A DNA stretch of 64,000 nucleotides from an uncultured Fibrobacter sp. (GTDB lineage Bacteria > Fibrobacterota > Fibrobacteria > Fibrobacterales > Fibrobacteraceae). A program made the translations under genes and the position numbers. The stretch is taken from the NCBI GenBank assembly GCA_946183925.1, contig CAMHDS010000005.1:1-64000 (forward strand). Direction: 5' to 3'. This document shows positions 42,033 to 49,174 of the stretch, one piece after another; the stretch's first letter is position 1, and every line of letters starts with the position of its first letter. The notes beneath the pieces were generated by a model. That model was not told where the DNA came from. It did no database searches and saw nothing but the letters and a program-made list of their open reading frames with translations.

Positions 42033-43319
42033 CTACTTTTTCGGTTCAATCCTTTCCATGCCACCCATGTACGGCCTCAGCACTTCAGGAATCAAGAGCG
42101 AGCCGTCCTTCTGCTGGTAGTTGTCGCAGATGCCCACCATCACGCGCGGGGTGGCAAGTCCGGAACCGTTCAGCGTGTGCACGAACGTGTTCTTGCCGTT
42201 AATCTTCGTCTTGATGTTAGCGCGGCGGGCCTGGTAGTCTTCGAAGTTACTGCAGGAGCTCACTTCGAGCCACTTCTTTTCGACCGGAGCGTAAACTTCA
42301 AGGTCATAGCACTTGGCGGCACCGAAACCGAGGTCGCCCTTGCAGAGGGCCAGACGGTGGTAGGGCAGTCCCAGCTTTTCCAGGAGCTTTTCGCCGAAGC
42401 GGGTGAGTTCCTCGTGGTCTTCGTAGCTGTGTTCCGGATGGGCGAAGTAGACCATTTCCACCTTGTTGAACTGGTGCAGGCGGAGGAGTCCGCGGGTATC
42501 CTTGCCGTAAGAACCGGCTTCGCGGCGGAAGCAGGCGGAGTAGGCGCAGATGCGCTTCGGGAGTTCGGATTCCGGAATCACTTCGCCGGCATAAAGGTTG
42601 GTCAGCGGCACTTCGGCGGTCGGGATGAGGAACAGGTCGTCGTCCTTGTCGCAGCGGTACATGTCTTCTTCGAACTTCGGGAGCTGGCCCGTGCCGCGCA
42701 TGGTATTGCGGGTAACGAGGTACGGCGGCGTGAATTCTTCGAAGCCGTTCTTCATGTGTTCGTCGAGGAAGAACTGGATGAGGGCGCGTTCCAGGCGGGA
42801 ACCGAGACCGCGGTAGACCGGGAAGCCGGAACCGGAAATCTTTGCGCCGCGTTCGAAGTCAAAGATGCCGAGGCGTTCGCCCAAGGTCTTGTGGTCCACG
42901 CGGGCGAAGTCGTCGTTCTTGGTGTAGTAGTCAAACGGAATTGGGCCGTCCTTCTCGACCACGTTGTCCGAGCTGTCCTTGCCTTCCGGAGAACGCGGGG
43001 CAATGTTCGGCACGTGCATGAGCATTTCGGTCTGCTTGTAGTCCAAATCCTTGAGCTTCTTGTCGAGTTCGTCGATCTTGTCGCCGAGCGCGCGCATTGC
43101 GGCAACGGCCTCGTCGGCGTTCTCGCCCTTCTTCTTCAAGTCGCCAATCTTCTTGGATTCGGCGTTGCGTTCGCTCTTGAGGCGTTCCACTTCGGTGAGG
43201 AGCGGGCGGCGTTCGTTGTCGATGGCGAGAACGTCCTTCAGGCTCACTGTGGTGTACTTCTTTTCGGTTTCAGCAATGTAGTATTCCGGATTTTCGCGGA
43301 TTTTCTTGATGTCAAGCAT
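42033..43319 (-). CDS. serS: Seryl-tRNA synthetase
   Basis: 428 residues, complete class II synthetase. N-terminal coiled-coil arm (RLKSERNAESKKIGDLKKKG), motif 2 CFRREAGSYGKDTRGLLRLH, the serine-site IPTAEVPLTN, and motif 3 region NGSGLATPRVMVGICDNYQQ ending IPEVLRPYMGG. Charges tRNA-Ser. Upstream on its strand are TATCTTTT and a C-rich heptad tract (43366-43407). Confidence 0.96.
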   Translation of the reverse strand: MLDIKKIRENPEYYIAETEKKYTTVSLKDVLAIDNERRPLLTEVERLKSERNAESKKIGDLKKKGENADEAVAAMRALGDKIDELDKKLKDLDYKQTEMLMHVPNIAPRSPEGKDSSDNVVEKDGPIPFDYYTKNDDFARVDHKTLGERLGIFDFERGAKISGSGFPVYRGLGSRLERALIQFFLDEHMKNGFEEFTPPYLVTRNTMRGTGQLPKFEEDMYRCDKDDDLFLIPTAEVPLTNLYAGEVIPESELPKRICAYSACFRREAGSYGKDTRGLLRLHQFNKVEMVYFAHPEHSYEDHEELTRFGEKLLEKLGLPYHRLALCKGDLGFGAAKCYDLEVYAPVEKKWLEVSSCSNFEDYQARRANIKTKINGKNTFVHTLNGSGLATPRVMVGICDNYQQKDGSLLIPEVLRPYMGGMERIEPKK

Positions 43320-43365
43320 TTTATGCCTCGGATGATAAAAATTTTACGCGGGAAAAGATAGAAAA

Positions 43366-43407
43366 AGTGGTTGGTGATTAGTGGTTGGTGGTTAGGAACG
43401 AAGGACG
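43366..43407 (-). repeat. Heptad tract, 5' side of serS
   Basis: On the + strand AGTGGTT, GGTGATT, AGTGGTT, GGTGGTT, AGGAACG, AAGGACG; so C-rich on the serS strand, about 50 bp before its start. Confidence 0.8.
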
Positions 43408-43442
43408 AAATAGACTCCCAGATTGTATAGGCTAGATTGTGT

Positions 43443-43553
43443 AGGGGAAGGACTTCCCCTCGCTTCCTTCGACCCTCTCAGGTCCCCGAGCTTGACGAGG
43501 GGCCGAAGGGCGCTACCCCTTCGCCTAGGGGGACACCCCCTAAGACCCCCGCG
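43443..43553 (+). repeat. Two-hairpin dispersed element, copy with internal insertion
   Basis: Hairpin A AGGGGAAGGACTTCCCCT (43443-43460), ACCCCTTCG, hairpin B TAGGGGG-ACA-CCCCCTA (43526-43542). Between them is an inserted imperfect palindrome (CCTTCGACCCTC ... GAGGGGCCGAAGG) containing a CCGAGCTTGACGAGG piece. Confidence 0.78.
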
Positions 43554-43570
43554 TTCTAATCAGTATTTTC

Positions 43571-43578
43571 TAGATTTG
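43571..43578 (+). promoter_or_regulatory. TAnnTTTG -7 element of lptE
   Basis: TAGATTTG, 4 nt before the ATG at 43583; leaderless arrangement. Confidence 0.55.
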
Positions 43579-43582
43579 AGCC

Positions 43583-44098
43583 ATGCTTTTTGCAAGATGT
43601 TTATTTCGGTCTGTCCCCATGTTTCTGGCCGTCCTATTGGCAAGCCTCCTTTCGGGCTGTTACAGCTTTACGGCGTCCACGCTGCCAAGCCACATCAAGA
43701 CGGTCCAGATTCACGAGGTTGAAGACAAGACTTTGGACCCGGTGCTGGCCAACAACATCCGCGCAGGCGTGCTGGACATGTTCAAGAGCAACGCGGGCGG
43801 TGTCCGTATTGTAAACGAGAATGCCAACGCCGATTTCGAGATGACTCTTCTCAGTTACACCAACAAGCCCGAAAACTACAACAGCTCTAGTGACGTAGAG
43901 ACTTACCGCGTTACCATTAGGGTGAGCGTCAAGTTCTACGACAACGTGAAGGACAAGATTATTTACGAGAACAAGTCCCTTTCGGCGGACGGAACCTACG
44001 ATGTGGCCAAGAACGAATCCGAAGATCGTCATGGCCAGGCTCGCGCCATCGAGAAACTGCAAGACCTGATTGTAGCCAATGCTCTTGCAAAGTGGTAA
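43583..44098 (+). CDS. lptE: LptE-like LPS-assembly lipoprotein
   Basis: 171 residues. Signal peptide and lipobox LLSGCYSF (Cys-26), then the compact LptE-like fold: LPSHIKTVQIHEVEDKTLDP, a middle NADFEMTLLSYTNKPENYNS, and the helical end ARAIEKLQDLIVANALAKW. LptE plugs the LptD barrel and delivers lipopolysaccharide to the outer leaflet. The N-terminal GCYSFTASTLPSHIKT matches the DUF/LptE form seen in the FCB group. Directly followed by a 119-bp heptad tract. Confidence 0.83.
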   Translation: MLFARCLFRSVPMFLAVLLASLLSGCYSFTASTLPSHIKTVQIHEVEDKTLDPVLANNIRAGVLDMFKSNAGGVRIVNENANADFEMTLLSYTNKPENYNSSSDVETYRVTIRVSVKFYDNVKDKIIYENKSLSADGTYDVAKNESEDRHGQARAIEKLQDLIVANALAKW

Positions 44099-44099
44099 A

Positions 44100-44218
44100 C
44101 AGTGATGAGTCGTGAGTCATGAGTTGTGAGTGCACATTTCACATGCCACACCTCACATTCCACACCTCCCTAGATCCTAGCCCCTAAATCCTAAATCCTA
44201 AATCCTAACCCCTAACCC
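44100..44218 (+). repeat. Seventeen uninterrupted heptads from lptE to the next ATG
   Basis: CAGTGAT, GAGTCGT GAGTCAT, GAGTTGT GAGTGCA, CATTTCA CATGCCA, CACCTCA CATTCCA, CACCTCC, CTAGATC CTAGCCC, CTAAATC three times, CTAACCC twice, then ATG. Exactly 119 bp = 17 x 7. The first five are G-rich (3' type), the rest C-rich (5' type), so the tract can fold on itself. Confidence 0.9.
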
Positions 44219-45001
44219 ATGCGCAAATTCAGAGTTGTACTTGTTGAACCGGAACACCCTCACAATGTGGGCTTTGTGGCCCGTGCCATGCATTGCTATG
44301 CCTTGGATGAACTGTATATCGTCTACCCCAGGCGCGAAAAGGTAATTGAAAACTCTTACCACACGGCCCCCAACAGCCACGAGGTTTTGGATAAGGCGAC
44401 CATTGTCCACAAGTTCGAAGATGCCATTGGGGACTGCGCCTGCGCGGTGGCCTTCAGCCGCCGCATCTACGGTTCGGCTATCAAGCACACCATGATGCCC
44501 GGGCTTCCGGCACTGCTGCCCGAAGATGGAACCATCGCTCTCGTGTTCGGGCGGGAATCCTGTGGGCTGGAGACCGAAGAGGTGAATGCCTGTACCTACC
44601 AGTGCGAGATTCCCGTGCCGGGACTCATGAGCCTGAACTTGGCCCAGGCGGTGACGGTAGGCCTGTACGAACTTTGCCGTAGCGGAGCGTTGGCCAACGG
44701 CGAGGGTCGTGCCAAACGGACCACTCGGGGTGTGGCGGAAACGGGTCCTGCCACCATCGAGCAGATCGATAGCTTCAAGAAGTTTATGGACCGCTACCTC
44801 ACAGGGCAGTACCACGACCAGGCCTGGCGGGACAATTTCCTTAATACGCTTTTGCAGCGCCTGCACCCGACCCGGAACGAACTTTCGGCCTTGTTCGGGC
44901 TTATCCGCAATATTGCTGGCAAGCCAGCCCGCTTGGAGCATGCGGCAGAAAAGGCCGCCAAGGCAGCTAAAGCTGCCGATACTACAGAAAACGCGGATTA
45001 A
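44219..45001 (+). CDS. TrmJ-like SPOUT RNA methyltransferase
   Basis: 260 residues. SpoU-type SPOUT fold: motif 1 LVEPEHPHNVGFVARAMHCY, motif 2 IALVFGRESCGLETEEVN, motif 3 GLMSLNLAQAVTVGLYEL. Closest in style to TrmJ (2'-O-methylation of tRNA position 32), with a C-terminal helical tail ending in an Ala/Lys-rich AEKAAKAAKAAD. The exact RNA target is not certain. No Shine-Dalgarno; the heptad tract ends at its ATG. Overlaps the convergent phosphatase gene by 4 nt. Confidence 0.87.
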   Translation: MRKFRVVLVEPEHPHNVGFVARAMHCYALDELYIVYPRREKVIENSYHTAPNSHEVLDKATIVHKFEDAIGDCACAVAFSRRIYGSAIKHTMMPGLPALLPEDGTIALVFGRESCGLETEEVNACTYQCEIPVPGLMSLNLAQAVTVGLYELCRSGALANGEGRAKRTTRGVAETGPATIEQIDSFKKFMDRYLTGQYHDQAWRDNFLNTLLQRLHPTRNELSALFGLIRNIAGKPARLEHAAEKAAKAAKAADTTENAD

Positions 45002-46299
45002 TTCTTGTTGGCAATCTTGCCGTAGAATTCACGAAAATCATCCCAGCGGTAGTAGGGGGCGGCGGGGCAGTTCTTTACCGTCGCAGAATCACAGGCCACA
45101 GGCAGTTTCTGCTCGATTTCGTTGAGCATAACCTTCACCAGAATGGGGGAGTCCTTCTTTGCGGACTTGTAAAAGACAAACTGCACGTTGGCGGCCATGG
45201 GGCAGATTTCATAGTCCCGCCAGACCTTGTGCAGGCCTTCCATTTCGGCAATCTCGATGCCCATGTTTAGCGAACCGTTTTGCATTTGCAGCAATACGGC
45301 GAAGGGAAACACCATGGTGTCGTGGCCAAAGCGCAGTGTGACGACAGGCTGTTTTTCGGTTTTTGCTTTGGTCGTGTCGGAATCAATCACCTTGTCCGCC
45401 ATTTCGAGGACATTTTTCAGGAGGGGGCGTGCGTTTTCTAGGCCTTCTTTTTTGCCGAAGGGATTGTTCCCGAGAACGCTGTACCACCAGGCGTTCTGGG
45501 CTCGCCACCGGGCAAAAAGTTCGTCTTCGGTCCACAGGTCATCAAAGCTGAACTTAATTTCGGGGCTGCCCTGAAGGCTGTTTCCGATTTCGTAAATTTT
45601 GCTATAAAGGTCGCCCGCATTCACGTTCTTCTTGACATAATTGCTGTCGTTGAAAATCGCATTCATCATGCGGGTGGGGGCCACATGGCTGTACATCTTT
45701 TCGTTTTCTTTTTGCCAGGCGGGAGTGTTGGATTCGCTGATGATTTTCCCGAAATCTAGCGGGTTGATAAAGCTCATCAGGTACTTGCCCGATTCTTGAT
45801 GGATGTCCAGTTTCGACTTTTGGGCCCGCAGTTCTTCCAAAAAAGCCGCCATGCTCACTACGCACCGGACCGAAGTGCTAGCGTAGGCTTCGATGTAGGC
45901 GTCGTTCTTGAAAATCTCGGGGAAGTTCTTCACCATGCGCTTGGCAATGCCCTGGTGTTGTGCGACTCCCAGTTGCGTCAGGTCTCCTGCCCGCGGGGCG
46001 GCATATTCGTCCAGATATTTGGCGCGCTCCAGCAGGCTCTTGCCCAGGTCGGTCAGTTTGCCGGCAGAGTCGGCTTTTGCAAGAGTGCTATAGAGAAAAT
46101 GGTAATGGTCGGCGGGCTGATGAAAGCGGCTGCCGTGCCTGCCATAGTGGCTTATATAGAACGGCTTGTAACCGGCGGGAGCCTTGGTGTACTTAGCGGT
46201 GGGAGTGGGGTAGGCGTAGTAGTTGCTGCCCATCTGGCGAAAATCCTGGGCAAATCCTGAGATTGCCACCGCGAATAACAGCGCAAGAATTTTTTTCAT
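44998..46299 (-). CDS. Secreted histidine-acid-phosphatase family protein
   Basis: 433 residues from the ATG at 46299 (MKKILALLFAVAISGFAQ signal peptide); the track start is 48 nt upstream. Histidine phosphatase branch 2: nucleophile motif ISHYGRHGSRFHQPADHYHF and the proton-donor LRFGHDTMVFPFAVLL. Such enzymes remove phosphate from phytate, sugar phosphates or nucleotides in the periplasm. Phytate from plant feed would suit a rumen or gut organism, though the substrate is not shown. Two Cys in the C-terminus (ACDSATVKNC) could form a disulphide. Confidence 0.87.
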   Translation of the reverse strand: MKKILALLFAVAISGFAQDFRQMGSNYYAYPTPTAKYTKAPAGYKPFYISHYGRHGSRFHQPADHYHFLYSTLAKADSAGKLTDLGKSLLERAKYLDEYAAPRAGDLTQLGVAQHQGIAKRMVKNFPEIFKNDAYIEAYASTSVRCVVSMAAFLEELRAQKSKLDIHQESGKYLMSFINPLDFGKIISESNTPAWQKENEKMYSHVAPTRMMNAIFNDSNYVKKNVNAGDLYSKIYEIGNSLQGSPEIKFSFDDLWTEDELFARWRAQNAWWYSVLGNNPFGKKEGLENARPLLKNVLEMADKVIDSDTTKAKTEKQPVVTLRFGHDTMVFPFAVLLQMQNGSLNMGIEIAEMEGLHKVWRDYEICPMAANVQFVFYKSAKKDSPILVKVMLNEIEQKLPVACDSATVKNCPAAPYYRWDDFREFYGKIANKN

Positions 46300-46319
46300 A
46301 TTTTCTAGTCCCGATTGAA

Positions 46320-46345
46320 TGCCAGATGGCGGGTCGCGGCCCGCC
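46320..46345. repeat. Palindrome GGCGGGTCGCGGCCCGCC
   Basis: TGGCGGGTCGCGGCCCGCCATGAC, a GGCGGGxxxxCCCGCC hairpin of the REP-like type, 5' of the phosphatase gene. Confidence 0.5.
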
Positions 46346-46351
46346 ATGACG

Positions 46352-46422
46352 TAATCACAAACTACACTTCACATTACTCATAACTGACCACCAACCACTA
46401 ACCACTAACCACTGACCACTTT
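46352..46422 (-). repeat. Heptad tract overlapping the hisI stop
   Basis: TAATCAC, AAACTAC, ACTTCAC, ATTACTC, ATAACTG, ACCACCA, ACCACTA twice, ACCACTG, ACCACTT on the + strand. The hisI TAG (46405-46407) and its last four residues VVSG are encoded by the tract. Confidence 0.85.
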
Positions 46423-46755
46423 AAAAAAGCAACTTCTCGCACCTGTGTGGCAAGCGACCTGCGGCCCCTGCATGCGCACCTTGAAGAGCAGTGCGTCAGA
46501 GTCGCAGTCGGCGGCCCATTCCACGACGGTCATCACGTTTCCGCTGGTGTCGCCCTTGTGCCAGTATTCCTTGCGGCTCCGGCTCCAGAATACCATTTCG
46601 CCACATTCGTGGGTGCGGCGGAGGGCTTCCTCGTTCATCCAAGCCATCATCAGCACGTCGCCCTTGTCAGCATCCTGAACGATAGCCGGCGCGAGCTTTA
46701 CGCCGTCCACTTCCACTTCGAACTTTATTTCTTTGATTAACTCTTCAAATTTCAT
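46405..46755 (-). CDS. hisI: Phosphoribosyl-AMP cyclohydrolase
   Basis: 116 residues, the monofunctional HisI type. Metal and substrate motifs: [38 protein letters not shown], the acid patch [13 protein letters not shown], and [12 protein letters not shown]. Opens the adenine ring in histidine synthesis. Cys residues at the end bind Zn. The terminal KVVSG is encoded by the flanking heptad repeat rather than by family sequence. No HisE fusion and no other his gene nearby. Confidence 0.93.
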   Translation of the reverse strand: MKFEELIKEIKFEVEVDGVKLAPAIVQDADKGDVLMMAWMNEEALRRTHECGEMVFWSRSRKEYWHKGDTSGNVMTVVEWAADCDSDALLFKVRMQGPQVACHTGARSCFFKVVSG

Positions 46756-46784
46756 AACTAGTTAGCAGTTCTTGTTTATTAAAG

Positions 46785-46812
46785 GAGATTCCCGCCTTCG
46801 CGGGAATGACAT
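46785..46812. repeat. Palindrome CCCGCCTTCGCGGG
   Basis: GATTCCCGCCTTCGCGGGAATGAC, a member of the GTCATTCCCGC dispersed palindromes, in the hisI-proA spacer. Confidence 0.6.
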
Positions 46813-46823
46813 TTTATTCCCAA

Positions 46824-46855
46824 AATCCGAACTCTGAAATCCGAATTCCGAATTA
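46824..46855 (-). repeat. Heptad tract (TCCGAAT type) at the proA stop
   Basis: AATCCGA, ACTCTGA, AATCCGA, ATTCCGA on +. On the gene strand it reads TAATTCGGAATTCGG, the TAA being the proA stop. Confidence 0.82.
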
Positions 46856-48124
46856 TCCTCTCACTTGTCCGTTTCCGCGGAGCACCCATTTGTAGGTGCA
46901 GAGGCTTTCCACGCCCATGGGGCCCCGGGCATGCAACTTGTCGGTCGAAATGCCTACTTCGGCACCGAGACCGTATTCGCCACCGTCGGCAAAGCGGGTG
47001 CTGGCGTTCACCATGACGCTGCTGCTATCGACATTGGCCACAAAGTAGTCCTGCACGCTTGCGTCTTCGGCAACTACGGCTTCGGTGTGGCGGCTGCTGT
47101 TCTGCTCGATATGCTCGCAGGCTTCGGCCACATTGTCCACGAACTTGACGCTTGCCTTGAGGGCCAGGTATTCGTGGTGGTAATTGCTGTCGTCGCCGAT
47201 GTCCTTGATACGGCTGTCGTGACTCTGAGCGTCCTTGTTTCCGAAGAGTTCCACACCACGATCGGCGAGGCAGTCCAAGAGTTTCTTGACGTTTGCCGCA
47301 TCGATGTGGCGGTCGATAATCACGCATTCCATGGCGTTGCACACGCCGGTGCGCTGCGTTTTGGCGTTAATCAGGATGTTCACCGCCTTGTCCATGTCGG
47401 CTGACTTGTCCACATACACGTGGCAGATGCCGTTGAAGTGCTTGATGACGGGAATCTTGCTCTGTTCCACCACGGCGCGGATCAGGCGCTCGCCACCGCG
47501 GGGGATTACCAGGTCGATGCAGTCGCTACGCTGCAACAGCATGCCCACCAGGTCGTGGCTCGTTTCGGTCACGAGCTGCACGGCGTCTTCGTCAATGCCG
47601 TTTTCGGCGAGGGCTTTGTGGAAAATCCCGGCGAGGCACTTGGCGGAATTCAGCGATTCCTTGCCGCCGCGCAAAATCACGGCGTTCCCCGCCTTAAAGC
47701 AGAGGCATGCGCCGTCGATGGTCACGTTCGGGCGGCTTTCGAAAATGAAGAACACAGAACCGATAGGTACGGCGATACGGCTAATCTTGATACCGTTCTT
47801 CAGTTCCCGGCTTTCCAGCACCCGGTTCAGCGGGTCGGTAAAGGCGGCGATTTCTTCGGCCCCCTTGGCCATGGCCTCAATGCGGGCGTCGTTCAGGGTC
47901 AAACGGTCCATCTTGGCGTCGTCCAGCTTGCCGGCGGCGGCTTCCAGATCCATCTTGTTGGCGGCCAGGATTTCCGGCTTGTGTTCCCGGAGCAACTTTG
48001 CCACCAGGTTCAGCACGGCGCTCCGTTTTTCGCCAGAGAGGGTGCGCAGGTTCTTGCTTGCTTTTTTGGCGTTTTTCGCCAAAAGGTCGGAATATTCGTC
48101 CAAGTTGGAATAATTTTTAGTCAT
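46853..48124 (-). CDS. proA: Gamma-glutamyl phosphate reductase
   Basis: 423 residues. Aldehyde-dehydrogenase fold with catalytic Cys in TQRTGVCNAMECVIIDR, NADPH-site GSVFFIFESRPNVTIDGACL and KAGNAVILRGGKESLNSAK. Makes glutamate semialdehyde in proline synthesis. proB is not in the window. TATATTAA is only 4 nt from its ATG: leaderless. Its TAA stop begins a heptad tract. Confidence 0.95.
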   Translation of the reverse strand: MTKNYSNLDEYSDLLAKNAKKASKNLRTLSGEKRSAVLNLVAKLLREHKPEILAANKMDLEAAAGKLDDAKMDRLTLNDARIEAMAKGAEEIAAFTDPLNRVLESRELKNGIKISRIAVPIGSVFFIFESRPNVTIDGACLCFKAGNAVILRGGKESLNSAKCLAGIFHKALAENGIDEDAVQLVTETSHDLVGMLLQRSDCIDLVIPRGGERLIRAVVEQSKIPVIKHFNGICHVYVDKSADMDKAVNILINAKTQRTGVCNAMECVIIDRHIDAANVKKLLDCLADRGVELFGNKDAQSHDSRIKDIGDDSNYHHEYLALKASVKFVDNVAEACEHIEQNSSRHTEAVVAEDASVQDYFVANVDSSSVMVNASTRFADGGEYGLGAEVGISTDKLHARGPMGVESLCTYKWVLRGNGQVRG

Positions 48125-48304
48125 GTTTTTAATATAGAAACTTGTTTTTTCACAAAAAGAAGTGTATTTTCAAAATACAGGTTTGTTTTTACCCTCGACA
48201 TTGAGTGGTAGTCTAGGGTATCGGACTTGGGTGTAAGAGCCCGACGTTCAACGTCGGGTTTCTTTTTTTATATCTTTATACCGTAAAATAAAGAACGGTA
48301 AGTA
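48125..48304 (+). promoter_or_regulatory. Divergent spacer with palindrome and an orphan + strand terminator
   Basis: Contains TGTATTTT-C-AAAATACA (48163-48179), a 17-bp perfect palindrome; then an unassigned stretch; then CCCGACG-TTCAA-CGTCGGG followed by TTTCTTTTTTT (48240-48269); then TATCTTTATACC before xth. No + strand gene precedes the terminator, so a short RNA may be made here. Confidence 0.6.
48240..48269 (+). terminator. Strong intrinsic terminator without an upstream gene
   Basis: 7-bp GC-rich stem, 5-nt loop, then a 10-base T-rich run on the + strand only. The region to its left on + is antisense to the proA leader. Confidence 0.8.
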
Positions 48305-49126
48305 ATGAACATTTACAGTTGGAACGTCAACGGAATCCGTTCCGCCCTCAAGAAGGGGCTGGAAAACTGGTTCCACGAGACCAATCCCGATATCCTGTGC
48401 CTCCAGGAAGTCCGCGCCGAGACAGACCAGATTCCGGAATCCATGGCCAAGCCCGAGGGCTACTTTGCCTACTGGAATCCTTGCCAGCGCAAAAAGGGCT
48501 ACAGCGGGGTAGGCGTGCTTACGAAAATCGAACCCGACGCGGTGAACTACGGCTTTGACATCGAGGAATTCGACGTGGAGGGCCGCGTGCTGCAGCTGGT
48601 GTTCCCGGACTGGGTGCTCAACAGCATCTACTTCCCCAACGGCGGCTCCGGCGATGACCGCCTGGACTACAAGCTCCGCTTTTACGACGCCTTTTTGGAA
48701 AATTCTGAGCGCTGGATTGCCGACGGCAAGCACGTGCTTACGGTGGGCGACTACAACACCTGCCATAAGGAAATAGACATTGCCCGTCCCAAGGAAAACG
48801 AGAACGTGAGCGGCTTCTTGCCCGTGGAACGCGCCTGGATGGACAAGTACGTGGAGCACGGCTTCGTGGACTCCTTCCGCAACCTGCATCCGGACACACG
48901 GGACGTTTACTCCTGGTGGTCCAACCGCTTTGGCGCCCGGGGCAGGAACGTGGGTTGGCGTCTGGACTATGCCTTTGTAGATGAGTCCCTGATGTCCAAC
49001 GTGGTCCGCTCCGAAATCCACACGACGGTCATGGGTTCGGACCATTGCCCCATCAGCATCGAACTGGAACCACCCTTCGCACCGTTGCCCATAAAGTCCG
49101 CATCTGTAGAAGCGGAAGTCCAATAG
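48305..49126 (+). CDS. xth: Exodeoxyribonuclease III
   Basis: 273 residues. AP endonuclease/exonuclease fold: MNIYSWNVNGIRSALKKGLE, catalytic Glu in DILCLQEVRAETDQIPE, the DYNTCHKEIDIARPKENE segment, NVGWRLDYAFV, and the final GSDHCPISIELE. Repairs abasic sites. Ends 3 nt before a terminator hairpin. Confidence 0.95.
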   Translation: MNIYSWNVNGIRSALKKGLENWFHETNPDILCLQEVRAETDQIPESMAKPEGYFAYWNPCQRKKGYSGVGVLTKIEPDAVNYGFDIEEFDVEGRVLQLVFPDWVLNSIYFPNGGSGDDRLDYKLRFYDAFLENSERWIADGKHVLTVGDYNTCHKEIDIARPKENENVSGFLPVERAWMDKYVEHGFVDSFRNLHPDTRDVYSWWSNRFGARGRNVGWRLDYAFVDESLMSNVVRSEIHTTVMGSDHCPISIELEPPFAPLPIKSASVEAEVQ

Positions 49127-49127
49127 A

Positions 49128-49158
49128 AAAAGTCGCCCTTTCGAGCGACTTTTCTTTT
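49128..49158 (+). terminator. Terminator after xth
   Basis: AAAAAGTCGC ... GCGACTTTTCTTTT: 6-bp stem with A-run and T-run, probably bidirectional for the convergent xth and aminotransferase genes. Confidence 0.75.
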
Positions 49159-49174
49159 AACACTTTTCCGAAAA

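Noticed and set aside
42177-43361. 394-aa + strand ORF opposite serS
   Set aside because: Shadow of serS, which has all class II synthetase motifs.
44100-44218. Heptad tract as a CRISPR array
   Set aside because: Units are only 7 bp, degenerate and without spacers; no cas gene is in the window.
48190-48258. Possible tRNA (GTTCAAC loop between GAC and GTC)
   Set aside because: The loop lacks the T54 and G53:C61 pattern, there is no acceptor pairing or CCA end, and a T-run follows directly; it fits a terminator better.
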